A program made the translations under genes and the position numbers. A DNA stretch of 64,000 bases, from contig NW_017386046.1 in the NCBI RefSeq assembly GCF_000237925.1, positions 496,001 to 560,000 on the forward strand, written 5' to 3'. The stretch comes from Schistosoma mansoni. Its lineage: Eukaryota > Platyhelminthes > Trematoda > Strigeidida > Schistosomatidae. The notes below the pieces were generated by a model. It worked only from the letters and a program-made list of their open reading frames with translations. It searched no databases and was not told the origin of the DNA. Position 1 is the stretch's first letter; each line of letters starts with the position of its first letter. Shown piece by piece: positions 39,001 to 54,711 of the stretch.

Positions 39001-42000
39001 AGGTGTACCTCAGAAGTATATAAATCTTGTGAAGACTCTTTAGTCGAACACTATTAGTCGAGTCAGAGCCTATGACGAACTGTCATCTGATTTTGAAACC
39101 TTAGGTGCTGTCCGACAAGACTGTCCACTATCTGCATTTTTGTTTAGTTTCATTATAGACCTACTACTGGAAATAACATTCTCGTCGACTGGATTTTCAG
39201 GAATTGATCTCCCTCCGAAGGTCCACTTATCGACTTAGAATACGCAGATGATATAGTCCTGTTTGGTGAAGACGCTGATAAAATGAAGAGTCTTTTGGTA
39301 GCACTGAGTAACAATACCAGGATGTTTGGGATGCGTTTCTCCCCACCTAAATGCAAGTTGTTGCTTCAGGACAGGCCTACGTCATCACCTGAACTAAGGA
39401 TAGGGAGTGAAGTAGTCGAACGCGTCGACGACTTCACTTGTCTTGGAAGTCTGATTAGCCCTAATGGGTTGGTGTCTGACGAAATCTCTGCACGGATTCA
39501 AAAGGCTCGTTTGGCTTTTGCCAACTTACATCACCTGTGGTGAAGACGAGATATCCGTCCATGAATTAAGGGAAGAGTATACTGAGGGCAGTTCGTTCTG
39601 TTCTACTTTACGGTCGCGAAACGTGGCCATTAAGAGCAGAAGATACTCGTAATTTACTAGTATGTGGTCACAGATGTCTTAGAAATATTGCCAGCATTTG
39701 CTGGGATTACCGGGTAAGTAATAGTGAGGTTAGACGCAGGGTATTAAGAATTGATGGTAAATCAGACGATCAGGTTGTACATCTTCATCGACTGAGATGG
39801 TCGGGCCACGTGTTATGCATGCCTAAACACCGATTACCACGACGCGCATTTCTGACTAGTATTGGAGATGGTTGATGATTAGAAGAAAGTTAGGGACGGC
39901 CAAACTAAAACGTGACATCAGTTCTTGAAATCACTAACTTCTGGTCCGAGCCATGTTGCTAGATGCAGACTACTTGGTTGGAGTCCGTGCGACTATCGTA
40001 ACTAGTGGTTGGAGACTGGGTGACATCGCTCAGAATCGACCATAATGGCGTTGGTGTTTACATTCGTTGTCTTGCCCTAAACCGTGAGATTCAAGTTACT
40101 TTATACCTTTCTTTCCACGAACTAATTCTTTCTTCCCGTATTATATCCTTATATGTAATCATTCTTTTATATATTACTACCATTGAAGTAACTACTTCTA
40201 TGAATTTTGTGATCATCTTGTCGTGCTAATGAGGTGTGGCAACTTGGACCGATGCATATAAGTGCCTGGTCCTACGTTGTAGCTGACTGAATGGAATTAT
40301 TGAAATTACAATCGCTGAAACTATTTCAAGTGTAATTTTTACACACAATATCTTCCATATATTCACTGTTCAATTCGTCGGAATATTTGTTCAACTATGG
40401 ACGAATACTCGTACAAATTGTTTATTTCATCACATGACTGAAACGTCCAACAGCTATTTGTTCCAGACATTGATATTTACTACTATATCTCGTTGACATA
40501 TCTATTTTCAATATGTTATTTCAGTCTGGTAAAAAGAACAAAAATATTTCAGTCTTTAGTATTCTATTCCTCATTCAGTAATGAATTTCAATAAGTATTA
40601 TTTAATTTTAAGTATCAAACACTATAGAGCAGTATTGCGAGCGATAGACCAAAATTATATTGAATAATTATACTTGATAGTTCTATATAATATATCATTC
40701 AAACTTTGATTTGGATTAACTAAATAATAAATTATAACTTGTCAGTACTGAATATGACTCTATTTGTTCATTATCAGGTACGAGAATGAAGCAAATTACG
40801 TTATATCCCACTTGAAACAAATATTTTTGTACAGCTAACGATATTGTCCTTAGTTCAAGGAAACGGTGAAAACTTACGTGTAAGCATGTACAACACGTGG
40901 ATGAACAAATTTAAGCATAAAAGCACTGAAGTCTAGGACTACTTCTTTTTCAGTAGTAACTAGTTCATCATTTGAATCACTTATGCCAAGTTCTTCGTTG
41001 TAAAGGTCATCACCATCACTACTATTCGATGAAGAATTATTCAGTGCCTCCTGCTCTTCTTCTTCTTCCTCTTAAATGTAAGAAGGAAATAAACAGGTTA
41101 ATTTTGGATAATAATTAAATACAGAACTTACATATTATTTATAGTAGGTAAATTCTAGTATAATAGATTGTCAGAAAGAAATGACCACACTGATAAAGTG
41201 GTAACATTGTGAAAAAAAGTAAGAGAGAAATGTCGTGTTCTATGAATAAATAGACTAGAAAAGTACAACTCATTTAGTAATATTACCAAGAAAATACCAA
41301 GTCGAGTGAGTTCATCTCACTTGAGTAAAGAAAAACTATGACAGGATCTCCACCCACTTTTATTCTACATCATATCTGACAACGGTCCCAAGTCAATGAA
41401 GTTGCACCGTTTCTGGTACCTTAACAAGATAGTCGTGATGGACCGATAGATCGTAATCCTAAAGAAATATCCTTCATACCATGGAGCCATGTTATACACC
41501 GAAAACCTCTATGTTTTTACGACCCAGTCTCTGTGAAGATATGATATATAGGTACTAGAATAAATAAACGTTTGTCACCTAGTTCATATTTATATAAAAT
41601 ACGCGATTAACTGTATATGGTCGGATATTTTTAAATAAGTTAGTCGCATTGCTCTAATCCCAACAAAGACATATCAATAAGGTACTTTGGTTGTAATTCA
41701 AAGAACCATAAAAACAATAGAGTGAGAATAATAATATCACAAGAATTCAAAGAACGAACCTAGTTCAGTCATATGAATTTGCTGTAAAGCCCCTAATACA
41801 TTCAAGCATTCAGGCCGTAATCCTGCAGCACGCCCAGCATCAATGGCTGAATTATCTTCCTCAATTGAAACTGGAGCAACTTCTGGCCAAAGACGCCACA
41901 TTCTCTTAGCCATTGATAAGGCTCTTTTAGCTGAACCCGCAAATAAAGCAGCTTGAACTCGACGGATGGCCGATTTCAACTGTTGATCTTCACTGTTTCC

Positions 42001-42543
42001 TGTAGTTGCATCGAAGAGTCTTGTATCATTCATTTCATCATCACTTTCATCCTGTTCACTCTCTTGATATGCTGTTCCAAGTAAAATCTCTATTAAGGGA
42101 CCTTCTAACTGATTAGACCATTGTTGTTTGAGACGGCTAATTCTCACATCTTCAGGTTCCTGATTTAGAATGGCTTTTTTACGAGTTTCCTTTTTAGCTT
42201 TAGAAGAACGTTTTTTCATTCGGTGAACTCTTCGACGTTTAACAATAATTTTTTTATTGCTACCGCAGATCTTGTTGGAAAGTAAAGTTATAAATAAGTG
42301 AGAACCTTCAACCAAATCACGCAAATAGTCTCTAGAAGAGAAGAAATCATGATATTTTAATAGAGATTAGCTTATCGCGAAACCTGTAACAACAAAGACA
42401 GTATATTGATTGATAACAGAGACTAAAATAACAGATTGATTATTCACTACTTCATTGGTTTGGAGCACGCATGTTATAAATTTCAGTTTACTGGACATGT
42501 TTATTCAATACCGAGTTCCTGATAAAGCAGTAATTTTATCGAC

Positions 42544-42579
<36 letters not shown>

Positions 42580-45500
42580 TGCTTTTAGTCTGTCTTAAGA
42601 TTTTACTGTTAGATTAACCTCTAAATGGTAGAGAAATATAAACACTTCACTTCGGAGCAGAAATAAAGGAAGGTTTTAATCTTGACTGACTTTTGCATCT
42701 ATTTAAAAACTTTAGTGAGTAACCGTTTGATATCAATGTATCAGTGAGTAATTTCGAATCTTCTTCACCCGTATTTGTTGTACATACTCCTTGAGTCCTG
42801 TTAAAGAGGCACTTTACCATACCTCGCTTGTGTTTTAATGGACAGAAACAGTAGAAATTTAAAGATTGACCAGTCCAGGTTGGTATCCTAGATACAAACC
42901 GCCTTTATAGTTTTAATTCTTCCTTAGACTTAAAAGTCTCTCTAAAAAGAGCAATTGGTTATTACTTTCTTCCTCATAAGTCATCACGATATTATTTTGT
43001 ACCCTATTGAGTTTATCTAGTAACTGAGTAACACAAAAATCTTTATTACTTATGACTAATATATTACCTAATTATCTCCCATACAGAGTTAACTCGTCAT
43101 ATTTTCAATATATGACATAAATACATTAGCGAAGAGAGGTCTCAAAGGGCTAGCCATAGTAACATTACTAATTTGTAGATGTTCACTTTCAAACGTGAAT
43201 TGCACTTTGGCAGTACACAATAAAAGTAGTTGTTTTAAAAGTGTTGACCGAACAGGGGAAAAAAGGGAGAATTACTCGAAATATACTGTCACAAAGGAAA
43301 TCAAGTCTTGGTTAAAGGTACATTCATAAAAAAGGGGATTTACATTCAAAGGATGCATACTCTTTTCTATAGTATTAATGTCATCACGAACATCAGTTAG
43401 TTCAAATGTATCTGTTAAAGAAAACTTACATAATTTATCATGGACTGAATTTGACAATTTAGCTAACCATTTTGTTAGTTCATGTGTAGGTGCATCACAA
43501 ATAGGTAATATTAGTTTACGAATTCTAGGTAATCCATGTAAATTCAGGAGTACAGAACCGGTAGGTTTAGGCATATTAAATTCCTCTTTGTTTATACCGT
43601 TCATTTTAAGGAGCTTCATTAGGTTGGAATTTACTCTGGATCGCAATTTTCTAACATTACTATTAGATGGAACGTCCTCCAGGAATTTTATCACCAAATA
43701 TAGATAACATTTTCACCTTATAGTTGCATTTATTTATAACGACCAACCCAGGACCTTTGCCATGTTTGAAGATCACAATATTTAGTCTACTTCGGAGGTT
43801 TTTCAGAGCATAAAAATATTTAGAAGTCAAGATATTCCTGTGTCTGATTTCAAAACCATGAAAATGGTGAGGAGTACACATAGGGATTACGTAAAATTCA
43901 TAAACCTAATAATATATTACGACCTCTATTATCCATGTGTGGTTCACTTACACATGAAATAGCATAATGGTTAGCTAAACTGTCAAGCCCAATCCGTAGT
44001 AAATTGTGTAATTTGTGGAACATGTGCCTAGATAGCTTTAAAATCAGTTAGTGTCAAATGTTCCAATAAACCTGGGAAGTAGGAAACCATGTTCATCGAT
44101 AGCAAAGCACATAGTTAAAACAGGACATAGAATTAATATGAAAACAGCTTTTAAAACGTTGTATAGAAATTGTCAAGGACGAATTCTTAGGTTTGTAGAA
44201 CTCTTGGCTGCTCGTAAATCAAAACTTCCATTATGTGTACAAAAACAATTTTCTGTAACCTGGTAATGTCGTTCAATGGCCTAGGATAATGCGATAATTC
44301 CTTATTCTTTCCATACGATATTAATTTCCTCTCGCATTTATTTATAATTATAATACTGTTTAAATGAACTTTCATTTAACTGATCATCATTAATTTTCAT
44401 ATAAAATGCCTTGACAAGTATACGTGATCAGATTGTCCGAAATGTGTAGCGCGAATGCATCACATTTTTCAGGTCCACTCCGTCTTCTCATTGATCTATA
44501 AAAATTTAGGAAAGGGATTGCTTGCTTTTCAAAAATAACTTCAGTTTGTTTTTAATCCAGTATTACTAATTAGACTGAATTTAACACTATATATGTAGCC
44601 ACAAATATTGTACTCAACAAGTATATATAACTTTATATACCAGATTACTGATATTACTCAGCTGAGTAAAATCTGATACGTGGATCGAAGGTAAAATGTG
44701 ATAAATAAAACTATTAAGTCCATTCTACTAAATTAAATACATGGTTACTAAACGGATCCTAAAATGACTTTGGAGACACTATCTTATTCAAGATAAAATG
44801 AATTAAACATACTTGGACATAAATATTTCATTGTAGTCCCTCAAAAGATTTGGGAATACTTCTTGATATTCAGCAACATAAAATACATTAGCTGTAAATA
44901 AAAGTGAAAACTACGTAGTAAAAAGTAAACATGTTTATAAAAAATTAATCTATATTTTCTTCTCGAATCGTATCTTCGATGCCTAATCTTTTCCATTAAC
45001 ATTGATACTGTTATTTCCTTTATCATTCTGGGATTTGGCTTGACAATTCCATCTCTCTGTACTAGTGGGGTGTGGCGACTTGAACCGACGTATATACGTA
45101 CCGGGTCCTAAGTTGTGACTAACACAACAATCGATAGCCATCATCATGCCAGTTCCACTGTTTCAAAGTCAGCCATACACATATAATAATAAAGGTGCAT
45201 GAAGCGAATCTCAAAAAAGAGTTATGAAAAACCACCCTAAACTCTGCACATTTAACTTCCATTATTCTCACATATAGACTTTTTAATCTTCAATTGCCAA
45301 ATGATAACTTGCACTATCACATATTGTTAACCAGTTTTCAGCTGAGTGGATGAACTAAACTAAAGTATGCCAATACCGAATTCACAGGAATACATAAATC
45401 ATTTAAAAATTATCTCATAAAACAGTGACTGAAATGTGACTTAAAGTGGATTATGGATTGATAAGATTGTGTCAACTATGCTTTAAAACTACAATCAGTC

Positions 45501-47894
45501 CGAAACGAAAGAATAGTTGTTGTGTCTAAGAATGTATGCAAAGAATACACATTTATAATACTTTCTGATCATTTCTAAATCTAAAATATACAATGAATGG
45601 CAGCTTTTGTATAAAGTTTTTATATTCGCCAAACGTTAAGGTTTAGCTTTGAGTAGAGGCCTCTTCGAAATTCGAGACCAATAATTTTCTAAACGTAAAT
45701 ATTTCGTTTATAGTTTCTGTTTTAGATTGGTTTTAATTAGTTCATTATGACTGCTAAACACGTATACTTACGGGCTTTCATAAAATGTTTACATATAGTC
45801 GCAAATCGAATTACTGATAAACTAAAGAAGTACCATCATGAAGGTTCCTATATTTCCTTCCTCTGTTCCTTGGACAAAAGAGAGACGAGTACCATAGAAT
45901 CCATATAAGACTAGCAGTAAGCACTTGAAAATGAATGCAAATACTAATTAGTCACTGTTTAACTATTAAAAAGTTAAGTGTTTATAACGCGGAAATGTCG
46001 TAGGAATACTGCATATTTCGTGATGGGATCTTATTACATTCAAATGTATGGTATTCACGAAAGCAATTCTCGTTATTATTAAATCATAAAATGATACGGA
46101 CAGTGATAAATATTGATCAATTCATTAGATAAATGTAGCATGATTCATTATGTACCGATAATCGACTCAGCAACATTAGCTTGTGAACGTAATCGTTCTT
46201 CAACACCATCTTGTGTTTCATCATCACCTGGCTGAACAGTCTTATCTGCTCCAGTTACATGAAGCATACGATTTAGGCAAGTGAGAAATTCTTTATAACA
46301 GGCTACAGCAAGTTCTAAACGTCGAGCTGCTTGCATTGCACGTTGATTTGAAGCGCCACCACGTTTATTAGTAACTAAATGTTCTTTATAATTTATCACC
46401 TGATCATATATCCAATGAAAAATTGGCACACTGAGAGTTTCGCTAGGGGAACAATAACAGTATTTATTAACAGAAAAAAAAGTGTAAGCAACGAAAAAGT
46501 TATTTCAATTAACTGTTGATACTTATTAGCATACAACGTTTTATGAGAAAAGAAAAAAGACACACTCTAAAGAATGGAACATAGAAATAGGAAGTGATTA
46601 AATATTTTACTCATGAACAAAATAAAAAACAATACAAGAATTGTTTAAATATTGACAAGAGATTACATCTGTAATAGGTAAAATAAAAAAAAATATTAGC
46701 AAACAATTAATTCAGAATACTTATGGAGTTTAATAATTCATAACTTATAAGGTCGGATGGTTCTAATCAGTTTGAAGATACCTGAATAGGTTATAACCTA
46801 ACAATAAGTATTGAGCATGTGTCAAAAAGTACCGCTTCCAATGGGCGACCATCACCCATCATCATTTCACACAAACACAAATTGAATGAAAACGAAGATA
46901 ATAAGCATCATAAATACATAGATCACCATATATTAAGGCGTTCATAATATTAATTTCCATATAAAAAAGTGCATTTAAGAAAAATTTTCTAAAAAAATCT
47001 GATCCATATTGTCTAAAGCATTTTCATAAAAGAATATTAAATAATCACTAATCACCATTCTGGGATTTTGTAACCAATGCGAATAAATACAGTTTACAAA
47101 GAGGATATAATTCACAATCGGATATTGAATAGTATTTGTATTATCAATAACCGCCCAGATTACTGTGAAAAACAAACATTCACGTAATATAGTAATCCAA
47201 TTTACAGTACTTTAATAGAAAGTAAAAACATGATTTCATATCAGGGTGGGTGAGTTCGTAATAAAATAATTGCAAATACATAAAATAACTCTTTTACATT
47301 TCAAATTACTGTGACGGGAGGTGTCCAAAGTCTGATACTAATACACAGTGTGCTACGCGCTAACCCCCCAGTCAGTCAGCTATAACGTAGGACCAGGCAC
47401 ATATATGCATTGGTCCAAGTTGCCACACCTCATTAGCACGACAAGATGATCACAAAATTCATAGAAGTAGTTACTTCAATGGTAGTAATATATAAAAGAA
47501 TGATTACATATAAGGATATAATACGGGAAGAAAGAATTAGTTCGTGGAAAGAAAGGTATAAAGTAACTTGAATCTCACGGTTTAGGGCAAGACAACGAAT
47601 GTAAACACCAACGCCATTATGGTCGATTCTGAGCGATGTCACCCAGTCTCCAACCACTAGTTACGATAGTCGCACGGACCCCAACCAAGTAGTCTGCATC
47701 TAGCAACATGGCTCGGACTAGAAGTTAGTGATTTCAAGAACTGATGTCACGTTTTAGTTTGGCCGTCCCTAACTTTCTTCTAATCATCAACCATCTCCAA
47801 TACTAGTCAGAAATGCGCATCGTGGTAAATGGTCTGACTGCTTGAGCGAAAACACAAGAGTGAACAAGAGAGTGTATTGGGTTACCGGATACAA

Positions 47895-47944
<50 letters not shown>

Positions 47945-50900
47945 ACTCTAATTCTTAGAAAATTGATCCATTTCTTGGCCAATGAGATGCACTGTTCCTT
48001 CAAGTTACCTCAGATTGCCATATATTGACCTTCTCATTAGGCTACTTCAGAAAGGATTTTCATATTAACAATATTCAGATAAATTAGAGATTGTTTAGCA
48101 AATATTTACAGAGTGAAAGCAACTGAAATAGTTGTCTATTAAGTTATTATAAACAACTTGAATATTTTATTATTACTAAATAATCTAAGTCTGTACTGTT
48201 TTCAAAAAAATGTAGACAAGTGTTTATTGATCTTTACAAAGATACATTTTACTCTTAGATATATGACATATTCAGATATTTTCACTAACACTCATACTGT
48301 TTATAGATTTAACGAATTCGAGCAGTACAATGTATCGCTTTACAGGCTTGATTTCCTTAAAAATTTAACTGGTAGTCAAGTTTCCACCCATAGATCTTAT
48401 TGAAATACAATGAGTTACTGAGCGTATCCCACGTAAAATATATTACGGCAGTTACGGAATCTAGTATACATTTATCAATCCTAACATGCCTAAACGCAAC
48501 TTCAAATTACTAATTATAATAAGAGGGGTGAAAACTAGACTAATAGTACATTGGTGACTACTACTCATCAGGAATAAACCAGCTAGTTTGTATAACCATA
48601 GTCAAATTTTCCACTTGCTCAATAAATATGTGCTGTTCGCGAAACTATAGGAACAATCTACAACACGATATATAAGGCTAATTACTGATGTGATTTCCAC
48701 TTAATAGTAACCAAAAGCTTTTTATTATCGTGAGAAGAATGAAAAGGCAATACTATTTTACTTGCACCCTATAATGATCCAATCAGTATACGACTACATG
48801 CATTACTATTCGTTGTCGGATATTTTAATAAGCCTTAGGTTTCGAACTTGCTGAAATTGATCAGTTAGGTGTATCTACAGCCTCCAGGAGACAGGTACTT
48901 CAAAAACGTTTAAACAAGCGTTGTGTAATACTGACTTTGGAGACAACACTACTGAATCCCTTTGTACGACAAGGTTCGGCATACCAATCACAAAGTAATG
49001 ACCACATCTCAAACTTGATTAATATGACTTCATTAGAACTGGGAATGTAACACTGACCATTATTTAGTTATCGACTAGTGTCGGTCTTTTTCCTTTCTGA
49101 AAACAATCTAGTTTTGTGAGTAACAAACTGGTGTGTCGCTAAAACAACCATAAGTCAAAATACAAGCAGCTACGGAACATTACTAAAATATTTGATTTCT
49201 TAAAACTATTTAGATTATCTAGTGAATTACTAACATTTCAACAAGTTGTAAAACAATATATACCTTATGTAGTCTGAGCGAAATCGATAAACTCGACAAA
49301 ATGCCATAAAGAATCGCATTGTCCAAAGGAAATAAGTTTCATCATTTTCCTGAGTAGCTTGACGAGTTAAACCTGACTGTACAACGCGCATGATTGGATT
49401 ATAGCAGAACTTTAAAAATTGCCAACAGAAACCCTAAATTGTTTGTAGATTATATAAAAATTACAATTGAAAAATCATAAGATAGAAATTATTATGTTCG
49501 ATTTAAAATACAAAGTTACGGTCTTGGCAGATGCAGTAACACTCAAAATGGTTACTTTTTGATTGGAAGTCGATTTCCTGAAGTAATGAACAACTTTACA
49601 GATCAATAAACTACTGTAGTACAAGTTTTAAAAGTACTGTGACAAATAAAACGTGTTTTTCATTGTTGAAGCAATAATAGTGGAGCGCGTATATTCTATC
49701 ATGATCAGGTTACACAAGTAAGTACATAAACAATGAGCCTTAATTTAAACTGTTCGATAAACTATAAAGTGACTACGTTATTTCAGTCTGAGTGGAAGTT
49801 GGTGGTTGATGTGGATGATTACCAACAGCACAAGCAAAACAGGGGAGTAAGAATCAGAGTTTGAACCTATTTCTACATTACAAACAACACAACACAGTAA
49901 ACTTTTTTCAGAGAACAAATGAACAACAATGAGTGAAATCCATGGCTGACGGAAAATACAAAGCAAAAACTTATGAGTACAGCGAAAAAGATATGTTGAA
50001 GGTAAGCACCAATTTGAAAAGTTTATTACTTGAAGACTAAAATAATATAATCGAATAACGTATTTTAAAACCAATACCTGAAGATATAACTGGACAGCCA
50101 AAATGGAACGCCGATGTATTGATCGGTCAACTAAAGGTTTACGATGTTTAGGCTTACGGAACTTTCGCTTTCCTACATCTAATTCAACGATGCCAACATT
50201 ATCCACCACATCTACAGAACTGTCCAATTGTTTAGAAATTACAGTTGCCATTTGGGCTGTATGGGTAATATCATGGTGGTAAATCAGTGGACGTTCGCTC
50301 AAAGATGGTGTGTTTACCAATTCAAAAGCACCACCAAATCGTGCTTGCCTATACAAATAAAATAAAATTGGAGAGTCATCATAATTACGTCATATATTTC
50401 AAAATGAAACAAACCAATCTGTAACTAGGAAACAAACGACTTATACTGTAAAATTTTTTCAAAATTAACAATATCTACAGAAAGTTATCAGCCTATTATT
50501 CGTCTAGAACACTTTATTTTCAGGTTAAGTGTCCAACAGTTGATGTAGTTGACCAATCTAGTGGCGATGTTTCTACGGTTAAACATCAAAGAACGCTAGG
50601 TGAATGTCATGATTAACAGTCATTTATTGCTAGCCAACATATATTGTTTTGTAACGATGGTTCATTGGTTGAGGAGTTCGACTCTTAGTCACTGAGTCTC
50701 TCGTTCAAACCCCGCCCCACCTACTTTAGTTTGAGCGCCTGAGTAGTATCACTAGCCCTTATACTTAAAGTGTGGTTTATATCCGAGTACCTAGAGAATG
50801 AGTTAGTTTGATTCTAATTGCTTCATTGTCAGGTTTTGTAATATTTTTTGCATTTGTATTGAAACTTAATGGCTTTTGTTTGATAACAAAATCAATCATT

Positions 50901-53900
50901 TAGTATGTTAAGTTACTTGACGATAATAATAGTTTACATTAGTTGAAAGTATGGAATTACAGGTGATTTTATAGAGAGCATTGTTTAACAACTATATTTT
51001 AAAAAATGGAGTGGTGAGTAGTTTACGATATGGTTCAATAAGACAAAGATTCATATAGCTTGATAAAAATGGGGTTCACTTCTACCTAGTCTTTCTTCAT
51101 ATAAAAAGATATTCAGTCAAAACTATGATATGCATATTACTGTGAAGTGCATTTAAAAACTGAATGTTATACAACACCCATTTTGTTTTATCTATACGAG
51201 TACAACACGAAATCTGGTTCAGATAGAAATGAATAACTGTAAACAATATTTAACGCTGATAGCCACAAGACAAATCATATCTTGTGAAATGTTTTTTGAG
51301 AAACACAAGTACTTGAATGTCAATCGGTACGTTGCTCTAAGCCAAGCCCACTTGATATGGTTTGGATACCGAACAAGACTTCTAGACTTCATATAGAAAA
51401 TCTAGCTTAATATCTGATAAAAAACCTGTATGTGGTTTTTGAACTGTTCTATGACTGATATGGTTTTCCATTCCATGTTATTATCTTATTTCAATAAAAA
51501 TTATGAACAATATAAACAAACTTTAGTGAGTTTTATGATGAAAGACTAAATACAATACCAAACACCACGAAACAGAAAATTCATAGTGCCATTGCTTAGC
51601 ACATGAAATAAATTTACATCAATAACATTAAGCTACTCACCTTAGGTTACAAGCGTAAAGAAAATTCTTTCGTTCAGCATCATCCCGAATTTTCAATCTT
51701 TCAATAAGTCTACACCATTATTTTCTATTAAAAATAACTGAAACATACTTTCTCCGCTTGTTTAACTCAGATTTAGTTTCTGCTCTGTTTCCAGCACAGG
51801 CAAGTAGCTCAGGTGTCTATGGAAATGAAGAGAAATATTTGGATAAATTCTCTGATGTTTAAATCAAAATAAATGGCATACAAATGGTAGCTGTACTTAC
51901 AAGCTACAAAAAATTTAAGTTAATTATTGCGAAATATTATTTATTATGCACCAATCGTCATAGCTAGATTTTCGCTGAATAACATAAGGCTTCTGTAACA
52001 ATTTAGTTCTCAATCTTTTGTTCCCTTATTCAACGTGAACAGAAGCGGCAAGTTTTATTATATATCAGTTGATCAATATCCGTGATCCTAGATGATAACC
52101 GAAATTAAGAACTTTTAAACCGGTCGACGAACTGACTCATCAGTCCAAATATACTGATCTGACCCAATTCTTATGACTCTATAAGTTGAAAGATTACGGA
52201 TACAAAGATGGTGAATACAGGACAAAGATGAAACTGGTTATCACCTCGAACAAGAAAATGAGGACTAACAGTGTTAGATTTCGTTTCTGAATTGCTCAAA
52301 CATCTATAAAAAACTCAGAACATTTCACCGTTATAATGTTTGAGCAAAACTTAAAGGATAAAATATTTGGTCTTTCATGATGTAGATATCCACAATTTCT
52401 TTGTTAGACCTCCCTTTAGAAGTTGTGAAATAATAACTTAGACGTTTGATACTAAGAAGAAAAGGTGACAGCTTTCAATAAATATTTGCCTTTTTAAAAT
52501 TCAGTTGATATAATGTAACACTTTTTATACAGGTCTCTATGTCTAGCCAACAATAAAACATTCATTTATTCATCAATTAATAAAACTTTCATCCATAAAT
52601 AGGCAAAAGAAAACTATCGTATTGAGAATTTTCTTGGTGAACACTTGACTAGAGTTTATCCTGAGAAATTTTATCGTCCCCAGTACACATTAAAAGTATA
52701 TGGATACAAACATGATTTCTTTGAAAAAAGAACTTTTTCTGTGACTGAAATTGAGTTGCTACATAGAGTAAAACTAACCTGTTCCCTTAACATCAGTGAT
52801 ATGATTTCAAGAGTATGAAAAGCGAACATTCGTTCATCATCTGAATTTGCAAGAAACAAAAGCAGTTCATCCCACCCAGACAAATGCATTGCCCATAAAA
52901 TCTGGTCATGTACAGAAACATCTTCGTCCGTACGCTGAAGTAAATTTGTATTAACATGACAAAGTCAACTACCTGCTCGCCAACAACATCAGGAGCGATA
53001 TGAAGTACATTACGTATTAAAATCAAAATACGTTCAATGAGAAGACGATCTTCTTCACTCCTTTCCTCCCAACTCTAAAAATAATATAAAAGGTATGAAG
53101 TAATTAGTTCGTGAGCATTAAACTGAATAAAGAGGGAGTCGCATATTAGATACAAAATTATAAGTCGTTTATTACAAGTTCAAAACCAGTGCTTTAAGAC
53201 TAGAAGATATGACCTGAAAATCAGTCCCAGTAGAATAGATGGATTTATTTTCGATATTCACTTGAACCTCTTATAGTTTCACAATAATCAACACATACTT
53301 TAAAGATAAAGATGACCGAATGTTTGAAACATGTGCACGTTCTAAATCTTGAAGATCAATGCTTACATCCTTAAAAATAATACGGAGCGGATTATCGTGG
53401 AACATGATCAAGGTGTTTATCTATTCTGATGAACTTATTTGGTCAGCCATCATATGAAAAGAAGATAAGTTTGTGTGTTTAACTACAAGTAAAGCAAATC
53501 ACAAAGGTCATTGAACTTATGAGGAATGAGTAATTTATTTGCTAGCCATCTAGTTAAACTCAACATAGAACCTGACACGCATGTTCTAGTTGCCATACCC
53601 CATTAGGACAGAGAGATGAAATTGTTAAGGAAAATCCCAGAGTAGCAGAGATGGTAACAGAAGAGACTAGGCATCAAAAACAAGATCCGAAAAACATAAA
53701 TTAGTGAAATAGAAACATTATGAGGAATTTAGAAACTTGGGTTTTAGGAGAAGACAAAGTATGGATGAACTTACGCTATTACAAAGTATTCTAAGCCACA
53801 TCATCCACTGGTTCCAATAATCACGCGGACCCCAACCAGGCAGTCTGTATCTGAGCATTTCACACACAATTTACTCATTTTCCTACGGTATCAGTTTGAA

Positions 53901-54146
53901 AACAAAACTCAAATATACACTATAATACTGCTATAACGTATCTAAAAGGATTACGGGTTTGATTATATCATTCTACGAGGTAGGTGGAACAATGCTCAAA
54001 CTTCCTACTAATGACTGAGAATCTATGTCTTAAACCACTGACCTCCCGAGTAGTAATAACAATAGTCGATTCACGTGATACAAACATTAGTACAACCGTG
54101 TAAGCTGGTTTAGGGAGGTTTAAATTTTTTGTTCCGTGATCTCTCT

Positions 54147-54193
<47 letters not shown>

Positions 54194-54711
54194 CCCAAAT
54201 GCCCTGGTACGGCCGAGAGTGGGGAGAGTCCGCTCTCCCTCTCGAAATGCTCTCACATGGCCAGCAAATATATAGCCTCTACCAGGGAAGTCCTACTCAC
54301 TGCCTTCTCGTGGCGGGGGTGTTGTTTACGAAATTGAGAGGACGAAAAGCGAATGTCCGGCGCTTTAACCGGGTTGGTGGATGTGGAGTGTCCATCTAGA
54401 GGAGTTGGAAAACCCTGATTCCAAACCAATGGTGCACATGGGCTCCAGTATCATGAGGGAACAAATGGCGTACGAATCAATCATTGATCACCGGCTACCA
54501 TGGGACTGCATCTCCTCACGATGCTCCACTGCCTTGTGGACTAGACCTTCAGGTCAAAGGCTCCGGGTGTGGCCCCCTAAGAAAACCACCTGCTTCAGTT
54601 CGGGCACCTGAGCAGTATCACAGCCCTCACACAAATCAAATGAGATTTGTGAGGCGCATATGTATCTGGTGCCTCCTTGTACCAATATTTATGTGTTTAA
54701 ATAAATTAATA

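Noticed and set aside
47433-47657. 74-codon frame identical to one at 40005-40229, at first sight a conserved small gene
   Set aside because: Both are the same out-of-frame stretch of RTE 3' sequence in two near-identical copies.
50652-50720. Possible tRNA gene
   Set aside because: A and B boxes are recognisable but a cloverleaf cannot be formed; better explained as a tRNA-derived SINE head.
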